From: Ascoidea tarda (nom. inval.) | Lineage: Eukaryota > Ascomycota > Saccharomycetes > Ascoideales > Ascoideaceae | NCBI GenBank assembly: GCA_030560485.1 | Contig: JAKTTS010000041.1 | Span: 1-54,608, forward strand | Length of the DNA stretch: 54,608 nt | Reading direction: 5' to 3' | Part shown: positions 10,172-19,907 of the stretch, one piece after another | Numbering within the stretch: the stretch's first letter is position 1 | Layout of the letters: every line of letters starts with the position of its first letter | Program-made: the position numbers and the translations under genes | Notes under the pieces: generated by a model | Database searches by the model: none | What the model saw: only the letters and a program-made list of their open reading frames with translations | Told to the model about the DNA's origin: nothing

Positions 10172-10493
10172 TATACAAATTGGTAAAAGAAATATAGGCA
10201 TTGATCGTTTTGACTATGATTTCGAAATTATGGTCTGTTTGAATTCTTTGGTTTTTTGCGGATTCAAGTGTTTTATATATATATTGTATCCCAGTATCTC
10301 AAGCAAAATAACAAATTTGTGTATTTAAACAGATAATGTCTTTTGCCCATTCTGAAAATACAGCTTAATACTCAACCGTGGAACCGCTGTAGAAGCACGT
10401 GTGGTTTGAGTTGATGAAGTGAGTAACCAAATCTGGTTTCAGAGATGGTGTTTCCACCGCCATCATCAATCAATTGTCACCACAAATATTGCT
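10172..10493. other. PRE5 / VPS55 intergenic region
   Basis: About 320 bases between tandem genes. The first half is AT-rich and likely terminates PRE5. The second half is richer in G+C and has a CACGTG at 10395-10400, about 95 bases upstream of the VPS55 ATG. Confidence 0.5.
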
Positions 10494-10904
10494 ATGGCCA
10501 AAGTCAATCCATTAACAAAAATAATCAGTTTATCTTCTATTCTTGCTGTGGGCTTTCTTTTTATTGTGTTAGCAGGAGCCATTTTTGGAAACTGGCTACC
10601 TATCATAATAGGCGCTATATTTGCCCTTGCACACATCCCATTGATCGTTTGCAAGTCGTTGAATAGCAATGGCTACATTGACGATTTGAGTGAATCCTCC
10701 ACATACATTATTGATTTCGGTAGATGGTTGTCAAGTTTTTTATTAATAAGTGGCTTTGCTTTGTCAATATTATTAAGCCATTGTCATATTATTACCTTTC
10801 CATCCATGGTGCTAACAATAATAGGTGGTTTGTTGATATACGGAACTGTGGTTTACTTTACTTCTTTTTTTGATTCTAATCAGACCGATGAATTTGAAAT
10901 TTAG
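10494..10904 (+). CDS. VPS55: Endosomal-vacuolar sorting membrane protein Vps55
   Basis: A 136-residue protein with four hydrophobic helices. The start MAKVNPLTKIISLSSILAVG lines up with yeast Vps55 (VSPLTKIISLSGFLALG), so the ATG at 10494 is chosen even though the frame stays open further upstream. Vps55 (140 residues in S. cerevisiae) is the fungal OB-RGRP/LEPROT homologue and works with Vps68 in traffic from late endosome to vacuole. Other matching blocks are GFALSILLSHCHII and IIGGLLIYGTVVYF. I find no CTG codon in it. Confidence 0.93.
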   Translation: MAKVNPLTKIISLSSILAVGFLFIVLAGAIFGNWLPIIIGAIFALAHIPLIVCKSLNSNGYIDDLSESSTYIIDFGRWLSSFLLISGFALSILLSHCHIITFPSMVLTIIGGLLIYGTVVYFTSFFDSNQTDEFEI

Positions 10905-11419
10905 ACATGAAAGGTGAAGAAAAACGTTATTTAAAGAGGCTTTTTGTAATTGGGTATTCTATCAGGAACAAGAGAAATATTTCAATTTTTCTTTCTCAGT
11001 TTTTTTTGCAACAATAGTTAAATTTTTTTGGCTTTATATATTTATATAAAGACTTTCTTTTAAGGCAATGTAAGAAATAGCCCAACACAAGCACTCAATG
11101 GTTTTCGTAATAACACATACAAACCCTCTGCAAAAGTAATCTTAAAATTCAAAAGTTCTAAAATCAAACTGAGGGTTTATGACGCTGCGAGTAAAATAAC
11201 AAAACGATTTGGACTGCTAACATTTGCGTTTCTCAAAAAGCTTTCTCCAGAAAGCCATGTGAAACTGTCTTGAAAAACAGATAAACGTTTTCAAGCAAAG
11301 TACAAACGTGCTTCGATGGTTCTTTCCACACTGTTAAAGGACTCTTTGTGTTGTTCATACCACCAAGAGCCTACCTTGAGCATATTGCCATTTCTTGCTT
11401 TTAATGCTTCTATTATCTG
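10905..11419. other. VPS55 / RAD57 intergenic region
   Basis: About 515 bases. The proximal part is AT-rich with a T tract and likely holds the VPS55 terminator. The distal 250 bases are the RAD57 upstream region. I see no obvious cell-cycle or damage element. Confidence 0.5.
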
Positions 11420-12994
11420 ATGGATTTAAATAGGCATTTTCCCAATTCTCTGATTTTTTTCTTACCAAAATTCGATTTGTTTCGTCGAAAGTGTGTTAAA
11501 TATGGAATCACAACTTTTGATTTGTTACTTCAAAGCTCATCCAAAATTAATAAACACACTAATTTGGCCATTGAAATAGAGTATCTAAACAGAATTAAAT
11601 ATATTTTATCTCATGAAATTAAAAAAGAGAAAAAAAAACATCCCCAAACTGTTACTGTATTTGATTTAGCATTTAACACTCTGCCTCCTTCATTTCCAAC
11701 ATATTTTTCTACTGGTGACAAAAAAATAGACAGCTTATTAGGAGGAGGTTTGAGACTAGGTTATGTTCATGAGTTGTATGGAGAAGCAGGAAGTGGTAAA
11801 TCCAATTTTTTATTTCAAATTGCAATTTATTGTCAGCTTTACCGCAAATATGGTGGATTATCTGAAAACAATAACCCAAACTTGATGAAATGTTTATACA
11901 TTTCAACTGAACCGATAACCACAATGACAAGCAGATTAATTCAAATTCGCAACCAATTAGCAAGAGAATACCTATATTTAAGAGCACTTGAACTGCCGGA
12001 TTTAAAAAATATTTACATTTATGAATTAAAAACTGTTTCGCGTCAAATTAGGTTTATAACAGTTGAATTAGAAGAATTTATTAAAAACAATAAATTAATA
12101 AAAGTTATAATCATTGACAGTGTTTGCAATAACATGAGAACTTATTTTCAGTATCAAAAAACATTTAGGCTTTTTTTAAAAAGAACTTTTCTATTTTGGC
12201 TAATGATGAAAACTATAAAGCAAATTGCTGTAAAATACAATATTTGTATTATCTTTTCCAATCAAGTCTCTGATTATTTCCCAAAACATTATTCAAAGAA
12301 TTTTCTTTCAAACTCTTCAGCATCAGGAGCATATCAATTGGGTTGGAAACATGGATGGGATGATCTTACTTGTTGTTACAGTCAAATAATGAATTCTAAA
12401 AACAACGATTTAAATCGTATTTTTCAATCCATTAATAAACAAAATTATTTTGAAAAAAATGATAAATTGTTGTTATATCTTTATACTGGATATTGGAGAA
12501 GATTGCGTTTTAAAAAAAGAACAATAAATGTGTATAGAAAAAGAAATTTACCTCTTTATTCAGATAGTCCGGAAATCAAGTTGAGGAAAATAAATAATCT
12601 CAAGTTAAGAAAGGTAATTGATAATAAGATTCCTGCACTAGATCGCCGCTTAGATCGATATATTGACATTAAAATAAGATTAACAATATCTCAAAATTGT
12701 ATTTCGGTTAATGATATAAGAAAAGAGATCCAATCGCAAATAAAGAATGAAAAAATATTGTTTTTAAACGAGAGCGATAATAAGCAAAAGCATATGCTAT
12801 TCCATAAAAAATATGATGAAAATGACTTAGAGCAAAATCACCTTGGATTTTACGACTTAAATAAAGCTAGAGAAAACATGGCTTTGGGATTAAGACCATG
12901 CAAACATCGATTTATTCGTGTTGTTAGAAGTCCATTTGTTAGCTCATCAAAAGAAATAGAATGGGATATATCAAAAAGATGCAATGCATTATAA
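11420..12994 (+). CDS. RAD57: RecA-family recombination mediator Rad57
   Basis: A 524-residue RecA-like ATPase. Core features in order: TGDKKIDSLLGGGLRLGYVHELYGEAGSGKS with Walker A near residues 119-127, CLYISTE, a Walker B strand VIIIDSVCNN (about 229-238), the loop VVxxNQVSD-like IIFSNQVSDYF, and YQLGWKHGWDD. The pattern GGG...EVxGExGxGKS with a long, lysine-rich, diverged C-terminus fits Rad57 better than Rad51 or Rad55. Rad57 pairs with Rad55 to help load Rad51 on RPA-coated ssDNA. S. cerevisiae Rad57 has 460 residues. Its three CTG codons lie outside the ATPase motifs. ATG at 11420 follows the AT-rich intergenic region. Confidence 0.85.
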   Translation: MDLNRHFPNSLIFFLPKFDLFRRKCVKYGITTFDLLLQSSSKINKHTNLAIEIEYLNRIKYILSHEIKKEKKKHPQTVTVFDLAFNTLPPSFPTYFSTGDKKIDSLLGGGLRLGYVHELYGEAGSGKSNFLFQIAIYCQLYRKYGGLSENNNPNLMKCLYISTEPITTMTSRLIQIRNQLAREYLYLRALELPDLKNIYIYELKTVSRQIRFITVELEEFIKNNKLIKVIIIDSVCNNMRTYFQYQKTFRLFLKRTFLFWLMMKTIKQIAVKYNICIIFSNQVSDYFPKHYSKNFLSNSSASGAYQLGWKHGWDDLTCCYSQIMNSKNNDLNRIFQSINKQNYFEKNDKLLLYLYTGYWRRLRFKKRTINVYRKRNLPLYSDSPEIKLRKINNLKLRKVIDNKIPALDRRLDRYIDIKIRLTISQNCISVNDIRKEIQSQIKNEKILFLNESDNKQKHMLFHKKYDENDLEQNHLGFYDLNKARENMALGLRPCKHRFIRVVRSPFVSSSKEIEWDISKRCNAL

Positions 12995-13002
12995 GATATT
13001 AT

Positions 13003-13115
13003 AAAAAATATTATAATAAATATTATAAAAAATATTATAAAAAATATTATAAAAAATATTACAAAAAGTATTACAAAAGATATTATAAAAAATATTACAA
13101 AAAATATTATATATG
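13003..13115. repeat. 12-bp AT tandem repeat (TATTATAAAAAA)
   Basis: About nine imperfect copies of a 12-base unit between the convergent RAD57 and F-box genes. Variants include TATTACAAAAAA and TATTACAAAAGA. It probably lies in the shared terminator area. Confidence 0.85.
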
Positions 13116-13257
13116 ATATTATTAGATAGAAAAAATAACTAATAGTTATAGTGAAGCTATGAGATAGTAAGCTATGTTCGAGATTATAAATTATTTGAAT
13201 ATATTTATAAAAATATGATTTTTTTTTTTCATTTTGAGTGGCATATGTAACTGAAAA

Positions 13258-15354
13258 CTATAAGTTTGGAAAAAATTTGACTAAGTGCTCGTTGACAATG
13301 AATTTGTTTTTGTGGTTATCAAATTTAGAAAAAAACAAGCCTATTAAAGGATGGTGAATAAACTTATTTAAAATTTTTCTGGGTATTCTTTGGTTATGCC
13401 TAAATATATAGTTTTCCTCATTAGCAATATAATGGACTTCATCAGGTTCATACTGATCATCTTTGAACTTATTTATTAGCAAGCTATCTTCATTATAAAT
13501 TGTTATAAAATCATCTGAATTTGTTAAAACGTTATAAAAAAAAGTACTTCTAGAACAGTTAAAACGTTTGTTATCAAAATGTTTCCAGCCAATGATTAAG
13601 CAATAGGTACCTAAACGTTTATGATATATTAGATCACCGACCTGATATAAGGGCTGGATATCAAGATTAGCATACAAACGATCGTTTAAAGTTAAAGACA
13701 AATTGAATTTTTTATAGTAGGATTCAATTGAGGCGTTATTCGAGCGGATTTGAGATTTGAAATTTTCGAGGTAAATCAAATTTTGAAAATTATTATAAAT
13801 TGAGGAAGGCCATAAGCGGTTTAAAAAAAAAAGAATGAAATCAATTGAATGATCCAGATTTAAATGATTTTGGAAGATTTGTAGATAATTTTTTATTTGA
13901 AAAGAAGATAGATTTGATAAAGATAGGTTATAATAGGCTTTAACATATTCGTAATCTTTGGGAGTGAAAGAGGGATATCTGTAGATTGTGTCGTTTTCAA
14001 GATCAGTATTGGGGTTGAGGATATTATTCAGAATAAAAGTTGATTGATTGGAAATTGATGAGTTATAAGACTGGTTGAAAAAGGAAAATAAAAGATCAAT
14101 ATGAGTTAAGGGCTTTAAGTAGGAGATATTTAATAGATTGATTAAATTTGAGTCAGAGATATCATTGGTGTTGGAAAAAAGATCTGAATTGAAATTAGTT
14201 GCGTGAAAGGGTTGAGAGCGAAAGATTCTAAAGGATTGATTTGATTTGATGTCGAATAAGATTTGGTTTAAACTGAAGATGGAAATGTCATTATTTTGAA
14301 TTAAGAAATAGGAGTAGTTGTGAAGTGGGTCATAAATAGGGTCGTAGACCAATAATAGAAAGGAGGAGATGATAGTTTTGTAGCCTAATAATGAAGCCAA
14401 GTTTGAGATAATGGAGTTTAAAGATATGTGATTTCCTGGGGAAAGGCCGGAATAGATATTCAATATGAAGAAATCATTATAGGAAGGGGAATTGTAGATG
14501 AAATTTTGATTTGATTTTCGGTTAATGTTGATAAAATGAAAAAAGATTTTAATTAAAGAATAGATTGCGTGAGTGTTGTGATTAAAGTTGTGAGAGGATT
14601 TAAGATTTAAAAATTTTTTGATCGTTTTGTTGATGACGGCGGATCTGTTGGAGGATAGGAGATCAAAGTTGGGATGGAAATGATTTAGGAGAAATAACAA
14701 AGATTCCAAATTTGAAAGGGAGGAGGGAGGAGAAGCATTTGCTAAGATGGAGCGTATTGAATTGAAAGCAGCCATTGATCTTTGAGACAATAATAGTTTG
14801 TTGGAATGATAGTAGATAGGTAGGTTGTTTCGCAAGGAGATTTTTGTATAATGGAGGAGGGAGGTATTTTTGTTTAGGTTGACCAAAAGAGGTAGGGAGT
14901 TTGAATTGAAAATGGAAATGAAGTTCCAGTAGTTGTTGACCAAAGATTCAGAGGAAGAAAGAGAAGAGGGACTTGAACTGAAGCAGCAAATCTTTGTTGA
15001 TAGATAGTCTAGCATAGTGAGATCGAGGTTGAGACGATAAAGAAAAAAGTGGTAGGAGGAGTTGTTGGGAGGAATGGCAGGATGCAGAGAGGCAAAGACA
15101 GCAATGTCATGGCGAAAGAGGGCAATCAAGTCTGGAGAGGAAGCAGAGATGTAGGAGTACCAGTTGTGGAAGATAAAGGAGTTCCAGAAGACATTGGAGG
15201 TGAGGAGAGAGTGCAAGCGTGAGTTTGTCTGGATCAACACGCAGAGGTCTCTGGGGTCCAAGAAACGCGAGACCGAGAGCCAGACGTCGAGCGGGAGGGA
15301 GTCCAAGGTGAGGGCGGGCATGGAAAAAGGCAGCACAGACAGCAGAGGAAGCAT
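13258..15354 (-). CDS. F-box protein with C-terminal YccV-like domain (FBXO21-like)
   Basis: An F-box is visible near the N-terminus (LDSLPLDVWLSVSRFLDPRDLCVLIQTN). It suggests a substrate receptor of an SCF ubiquitin ligase that binds Skp1. The middle holds a block (SPGNHISLNSIISNLASLLGYK) reminiscent of the SirB1/transglutaminase-like region of FBXO21. The C-terminus has VGDLIYHKRLGTYCLIIGW, typical of YccV/HspQ-like domains. This three-part order is that of metazoan FBXO21. The ATG at 15354 gives about 698 residues; an ATG at 15321 (MPALTLDS) would serve as well. The frame is open upstream without an ATG and overlaps the GC-rich divergent promoter, so I exclude that part. Ser, Leu and Asn are abundant. 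Confidence 0.75.
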   Translation of the reverse strand: MLPLLSVLPFSMPALTLDSLPLDVWLSVSRFLDPRDLCVLIQTNSRLHSLLTSNVFWNSFIFHNWYSYISASSPDLIALFRHDIAVFASLHPAIPPNNSSYHFFLYRLNLDLTMLDYLSTKICCFSSSPSSLSSSESLVNNYWNFISIFNSNSLPLLVNLNKNTSLLHYTKISLRNNLPIYYHSNKLLLSQRSMAAFNSIRSILANASPPSSLSNLESLLFLLNHFHPNFDLLSSNRSAVINKTIKKFLNLKSSHNFNHNTHAIYSLIKIFFHFININRKSNQNFIYNSPSYNDFFILNIYSGLSPGNHISLNSIISNLASLLGYKTIISSFLLLVYDPIYDPLHNYSYFLIQNNDISIFSLNQILFDIKSNQSFRIFRSQPFHATNFNSDLFSNTNDISDSNLINLLNISYLKPLTHIDLLFSFFNQSYNSSISNQSTFILNNILNPNTDLENDTIYRYPSFTPKDYEYVKAYYNLSLSNLSSFQIKNYLQIFQNHLNLDHSIDFILFFLNRLWPSSIYNNFQNLIYLENFKSQIRSNNASIESYYKKFNLSLTLNDRLYANLDIQPLYQVGDLIYHKRLGTYCLIIGWKHFDNKRFNCSRSTFFYNVLTNSDDFITIYNEDSLLINKFKDDQYEPDEVHYIANEENYIFRHNQRIPRKILNKFIHHPLIGLFFSKFDNHKNKFIVNEHLVKFFPNL

Positions 15355-15750
15355 AAACAGCGTGGGAAGCACAGGCACGAAAGTACAAGGGACGAAGGGA
15401 AGAAGCGTCTTATCTGGCGCTATCGCATGGGCGCCGCGCTGCTTCTGCGCCGACGCCCCGTTGCGTGCTATCGCGCACGTGACCGGTGGCACTGGGTTGC
15501 TCTTTGTGGGCTCTTCTGCTTCTCTTGCTGCCTGTGCTTCCTCTGCTGTGTCTGTCTTTACTGCTGTCTGCCGCTGTTGCTGTTTCTGCTGTTTCTGCTT
15601 CTCGCGCTTCTGTCTGTTCTCCTGCACTTGTCCTGCCGCTTTGTTCACCGTCTGCCCTGCCTTTTGTTCCCAGCTGCCTTTCTGTTCTCTGCTGCTTCTG
15701 CTGTCTCTGCTGTCTCTGCTCCTCTTGATCTTCTGCTTTCTCTACCTGTC
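15355..15750. promoter_or_regulatory. Divergent GC-rich promoter, F-box gene / LEE1-like gene
   Basis: About 400 bases between divergent ATGs. The part near 15400-15500 is strongly GC-rich, with CACGTGAC at 15476-15483 (a Cbf1-like site). It is followed by a pyrimidine-rich strand with repeated TCTGCTG and TGTCTCTGC words. Both strands stay open through it, but the translations are Leu/Cys/Ala-rich and unlike the real genes. Confidence 0.65.
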
Positions 15751-16905
15751 ATGCAGAATCGGACCCAGTCTGCTCTCACATCCGGCACACACACCTCGGT
15801 GCCTCACTTCAACGCCTCCTATCTGCTTGATTCCTCTCACGATCTAGACCACAACTTGCCCTTCAATTCAAATCAGCCTTTTCTCTCTTTACTGCCTCTA
15901 CATACTCAACTGCAAAATCAAAACCAAAACCAAAACCAAAACCAAAACCAAAACCAAAACCAAAATCACACTTCTTTTAATAGCAATCCATCCTATTCCT
16001 CAAACAACACTTTCAACCATAGTTTCATTTCTGCCAATTTAAATTTTAACCTGAATAATCCTTCTCATGTCCTAGATAAAAACACCCAGCTCCAACACAT
16101 TCAGCACACTCATTCTTCTCAACCATTTAATTCTCATTCCTTCGATTCACAATCAAATTCTAAAAATTCTTCAAAAAACTTATCCCATGTTCCTTGCAAA
16201 TTTTTTAAACAAGGCAACTGTCAGGCTGGTCTTTCTTGTCCCTTTTCCCACAATCTAGATTCAAATTTAGAATCTAAACCTTGTGCCTATTTTCAAAAGG
16301 GCAACTGCAAATTCGGTTCAAAATGTGCTTTGGCTCATATTTTACCTGATGGCAGAAGAGTAAACCAGAAAAATCTATCTGCCTTTCAAAGTGCAAACAT
16401 AAAATTAATTAATTCTCAACCCTCTCAAGCATCTCAAACATCCCAAACATCTCCGACCTCTCCCATTTCTCAGCTCACAGCTAACTTATCCAATACAAGA
16501 AATCTCAATTATCCCATCTCCGACCAAAACTTATCTTCATTCACAAACTCCTTTTCGAATTCAATCCCAAATTCTCTTTCTGATTCTTCTCCCAATTCTT
16601 TTTCAAACTCCCTTCTAAACTCATCTTCTCTTCCAAATTTGATCATGTTCAACCACTCTTCCACTGATCAATATTCAAACAATTTTAATCCTCCCCAATC
16701 TACTTCTTATCAATCTTCAATCTCAATCCCAAACCCAAACTCAAATTCAAACTCAAATTCAAACTCAAATTCAATATGGTTAAATAACAATAACAACTTT
16801 AATAATCATATCACCAACCACATCAATAATAATATTAACTCTAATAATATCAACGCATCTTCTAATAACGACTTGAATCGCAACAACTCAATCAACAATG
16901 ATCCA

Positions 16906-16945
<40 letters not shown>

Positions 16946-17676
16946 TCTTCAATCTCAATCTCAATCTCTCAAATCTTAATCACTTTAATATCGACTCCTA
17001 TCTAAACACCTCTTCTAGTAATTTCAATTCCCCATCAAACAATAGTCTAAACTATAACTCAAATCTAAATCAAATCCTTTTTCAAAATGATAACCTTGAT
17101 TCTGTTTTAATTCAAGGAATCTTCCCCCATAATGATTCAGCTTTAATTGATGACGAAGATGAATACGATATCACGAATTGCGGCGAGGATTATATTCCTT
17201 CCAGTTTATCAGATCTATTAACTGCTTCTGAGTTAGAATCAAAGGCCAAACGTTCAAGGCCTGCTTCATCCTCTCTATTACAAACCTACAATTCTCATAA
17301 TAGGTACTCTGCCTCCAATACTTCCACAAATTCAGAAATAAGCTCATCTGCTGATAGCTTTATGGCAAAATCAAATATCACTTTAAAAGTTGATTATGAT
17401 CCAATTAATGATCAGTTTTTTAAAAAATTTAATACTCTAACTTTAAATGATAATAATAACCCTGATATTGATAATAATAATAATAGTGGTAATGGTAATG
17501 GTAATGCAAATGCAAATGCAAATGCAAATGCAAATGTGAATGTGAATGTTAATGCCAATGCTATAAATACTTTCTCTAATATTTCAGCAGTATCCTCAAA
17601 TAATACCCCAAATCATCACTCACTAGATCTCCCAGATGCTCTTCCATCTGTTGAAATTGATCATAATAAAAGATAA
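15751..17676 (+). CDS. LEE1: LEE1-like CCCH zinc-finger protein
   Basis: Two tandem CCCH fingers of spacing CX7CX5CX3H are seen: CKFFKQGNCQAGLSCPFSH (about 149-167) and CAYFQKGNCKFGSKCALAH (about 177-195). They are followed by ILPDGRRVN. This pair and the LPDG tail resemble S. cerevisiae Lee1, a protein of unknown function. RNA binding is inferred from the family. With the ATG at 15751 (MQNRTQSALTS) the product has 641 residues, about twice Lee1. The extra length is low-complexity: NQ repeats before the fingers, NS and poly-Asn runs in the middle, and GN/AN/VN repeats near the end. An in-frame ATG at 15427 would add a Cys/Leu-rich stretch translated from the promoter and is rejected. Confidence 0.75.
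15915..15966 (+). repeat. LEE1: Hexamer repeat (CAAAAC) encoding Asn-Gln
   Basis: Eight or so copies of a six-base unit inside the LEE1-like gene, giving alternating Asn and Gln upstream of the zinc fingers. The length is likely polymorphic between strains. Confidence 0.85.
16908..16944 (+). repeat. LEE1: AAT triplet run encoding poly-Asn
   Basis: About 12 consecutive AAT codons in the LEE1-like gene. Further Asn-rich repeats flank it at 16738-16775 (NS) and 17489-17560 (GN, AN, VN). Confidence 0.9.
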
Positions 17677-18218
17677 ATTTGTTCTTGCAAAATTGTTACT
17701 AGATATTCTTACATATGTTTAAAAACCTGATTAATTGTTGTTTTTTCTCTCTCTCTTTTTTCAACTGATTCGTTCATATCCCGTTTCTTAAAAAATTTTA
17801 ATTGTGTTGGTTTCCTCAAATATATAAAATGAAAAGTTTCTTTTGTACTTATTCTATAAATTTTTTTTCAGTTTTTGTTTTTGTTTTTGGTTGGAATTTC
17901 AAGTTTTTTTGGGCTATGGTTTTTTTATTTTTCTTAATAGTGATACCTACTTTTTATCTAATATTTTCCGTTTCTAGATATTTTTATTTTTATATTTTGT
18001 GTTTTCTTTTATCAACTGATTTTATTTCCATTTCGACACTATGAATATTTAATTATATTTATAGTTACAAATAAAAATAGTATTGCCTTATTCTAGATGA
18101 AATAAAATGTAAATAATGGATTGAAACACAGGTTTACTTTTATAATTGCAGAAGCAAAATATCGTTTACTTAATGTAATTTATATTTTATAAAAATTGAC
18201 TTTATTTCACATTTCATA
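17677..18218. other. Convergent intergenic region, LEE1-like / ELP6
   Basis: About 540 T-rich and then A-rich bases between two 3' ends. A 71-codon Phe-rich ORF (17829-18044) is a by-product of the T-rich strand and is not called. No structured RNA or repeat was recognised. Confidence 0.55.
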
Positions 18219-19094
18219 CTACCTAAAATAAAATACAGGGTTTCCATCTTTATTAATAAAATAAAGAAACTGTTTTTCAACAGTTGACAAACTTTGGTCC
18301 TTTTTTGATATGACATCGACAACTGGTCTAGATCCATTCACTACCGATAATATGCCAGTAATATCACTTGCAGCTCCAGTTTTTAATGGATTTATATGAA
18401 GGTTGAAATTAGAAATATAATGTAATCTCGAAATGTAATCTGTGATTTTATATTCAAGAGAATTGTCATTATTTAAAAAATTACTAAAATCCGCCAATTT
18501 TGGAGAAAGATTTGATACATGAAATAGAAGTTTGCATTTGGTCAATTTTATTGTTGTGAGAATCAAATTGAATAAAGTAAGAGATTGTAACATGGTCGAA
18601 GATAACAAAATCTCTGGATTATGAATAAAAATAACCATTTTTGAATTAGAACTAAAACGTTCATATTTTGCCAAAATCTGCCTAATAATATAATTCACAA
18701 AAAATGTTTTTACTGATAGGTCGGTTAAATCATTTATTGAGAGTTTTTTTGTGAATAAATCAGTAAAGCAATCAATAAAATGAAAATGAAATTTTGATTT
18801 TGAAGACTTTTTAAAAGAAATATTAACATTTAGCTTTCTCATGGCTGTATCCCAAAAGGTTTTGTTCTCAATAAACGAAACAAAAAACACAGATATATGG
18901 TCATCATTGTCTTTTGCTAAATCAGATAAATTTTTAATTAATAGCCTTACCAACCATGAACTTGAAGAGCCAGGGCAAGATGTAATTGTTGAAAAGGAAG
19001 TTGTTGAATCATTTTGTAAAAGTTTGGGAGAAATCACAGTATTATCATCAAAAATATTGAATTGCTGCTTTTCAGCCAGAAAATAAGAGGCCAT
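18219..19094 (-). CDS. ELP6: Elongator subunit Elp6
   Basis: A 291-residue protein (273 in S. cerevisiae). The C-terminal block HINPLKTGAASDITGIL matches Elp6 NLNPLKTG-KDVTGSL. The central strand MVIFIHNPEILLS matches the RecA-like fold position VIIEQPELLLS. Elp4, Elp5 and Elp6 form a hexameric RecA-like ring that binds tRNA and completes Elongator, which makes the cm5/mcm5 modifications of wobble uridines. As usual for Elp6, no Walker A motif is present. It is divergent from the nucleotidase gene at 19908. Confidence 0.9.
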   Translation of the reverse strand: MASYFLAEKQQFNIFDDNTVISPKLLQNDSTTSFSTITSCPGSSSSWLVRLLIKNLSDLAKDNDDHISVFFVSFIENKTFWDTAMRKLNVNISFKKSSKSKFHFHFIDCFTDLFTKKLSINDLTDLSVKTFFVNYIIRQILAKYERFSSNSKMVIFIHNPEILLSSTMLQSLTLFNLILTTIKLTKCKLLFHVSNLSPKLADFSNFLNNDNSLEYKITDYISRLHYISNFNLHINPLKTGAASDITGILSVVNGSRPVVDVISKKDQSLSTVEKQFLYFINKDGNPVFYFR

Positions 19095-19694
19095 AATGTG
19101 TTTATCTCAAAACAAAAATTATTTGAATCGAAAACGATACAAACATGTATTGATAAAACTTCAATTTCTTTGAAATTTAGATGGAATCAATTCTGTCAGG
19201 TGATACAATGTAAGCATATGCATAGTCACCAATGTATGCATGCATATGCTATTTCAAATTTAGGATATAGTACCTTAACACTGAATAAAATACCACGTGT
19301 GTTTGCTCATGTGCTGTTTTGCGCGCGGACCTTCGTGAGCCGTAGCCGTAGGGCTTCCTATATTCCAATTCTCATGGGCTTACATTCTAAAACCTTAGCT
19401 TAGGGCTTTTTATGTAAACACGAAGAGAACTAGAAAATGTATTGGAAGACTTGATCCCTTTCTTTCGAAATTGGTCAAATTACAACGCCTTTTATATAAT
19501 TCTATGTTAGTATAAAGTAATTCATAATTGATAAAAATAAAATATTATAATTGTAGTTGTTTTGCTTCCTCTGCTATTCTTGCAGCCAATTTTTTGATGT
19601 ATCGTTTTTCTGGCTGCACGAACTGGCTTTGGAGCAATCTAGGGCTATATTATACCCCTAGAGAAGAGACGTACAAACGGTACAATCGGAATAG

Positions 19695-19700
19695 CACGTG
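19695..19700. promoter_or_regulatory. CACGTG E-box upstream of SDT1/PHM8
   Basis: AGCACGTGCT, a symmetric site 208 bases upstream of the nucleotidase ATG. A second CACGTG lies at 19294-19299. PHM8 in S. cerevisiae is a Pho4 target, so phosphate control is plausible. Cbf1 is the alternative reader. Confidence 0.45.
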
Positions 19701-19866
19701 CTCATAAACAATTTTGCGATATTCGTTTCGCGTGTATAAAATCCGTGACAGTGGTAGCCGATAAGGATATTTTGGGAACGCGGAGCAAGGTCTCAGAATT
19801 TGTTTCTGCCACTTACTAAAAGCTATTTTTAGGATGGGAAGCTCAATTTTTGTTTATATGGCACTG

Positions 19867-19886
19867 GTGGTTCAAGATTGAACCAC
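19867..19886. promoter_or_regulatory. Perfect 9-bp palindrome just upstream of SDT1/PHM8
   Basis: GTGGTTCAA, a 2-base spacer, then TTGAACCAC. It ends 21 bases before the ATG, so it may lie in the 5' untranslated RNA as a hairpin or act as a dimer-binding DNA site. Confidence 0.6.
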
Positions 19887-19907
19887 GTTAATTTCTAATA
19901 TCTAAAA

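Larger units (their letters stand above)
19095..19907. promoter_or_regulatory. Divergent promoter, ELP6 / SDT1-PHM8
   Basis: About 810 bases with mixed composition. The stretch 19290-19380 and parts of 19590-19800 are richer in G+C than the genes. It holds CACGTG at 19294-19299 and 19695-19700 and a perfect palindrome at 19867-19886. A 113-codon ORF on the plus strand has no recognisable product. Confidence 0.6.

Noticed and set aside
15355-15648. N-terminal extension of the F-box protein
   Set aside because: No ATG upstream of 15354, and the Gln/Ala-rich translation is the mirror of the promoter's TCTGCTG words.
15427-15750. N-terminal extension of the LEE1-like protein (108 codons, Cys/Leu-rich)
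   Set aside because: The translation is unlike the rest of the protein and covers the divergent GC-rich promoter; the ATG at 15751 is more natural.
17829-18044. 71-codon Phe/Val-rich ORF
   Set aside because: It arises from a T-rich 3' region; hydrophobic composition without motifs.
19062-19403. 113-codon ORF between ELP6 and SDT1/PHM8
   Set aside because: Starts inside ELP6 antisense, has no family match and crosses the promoter.
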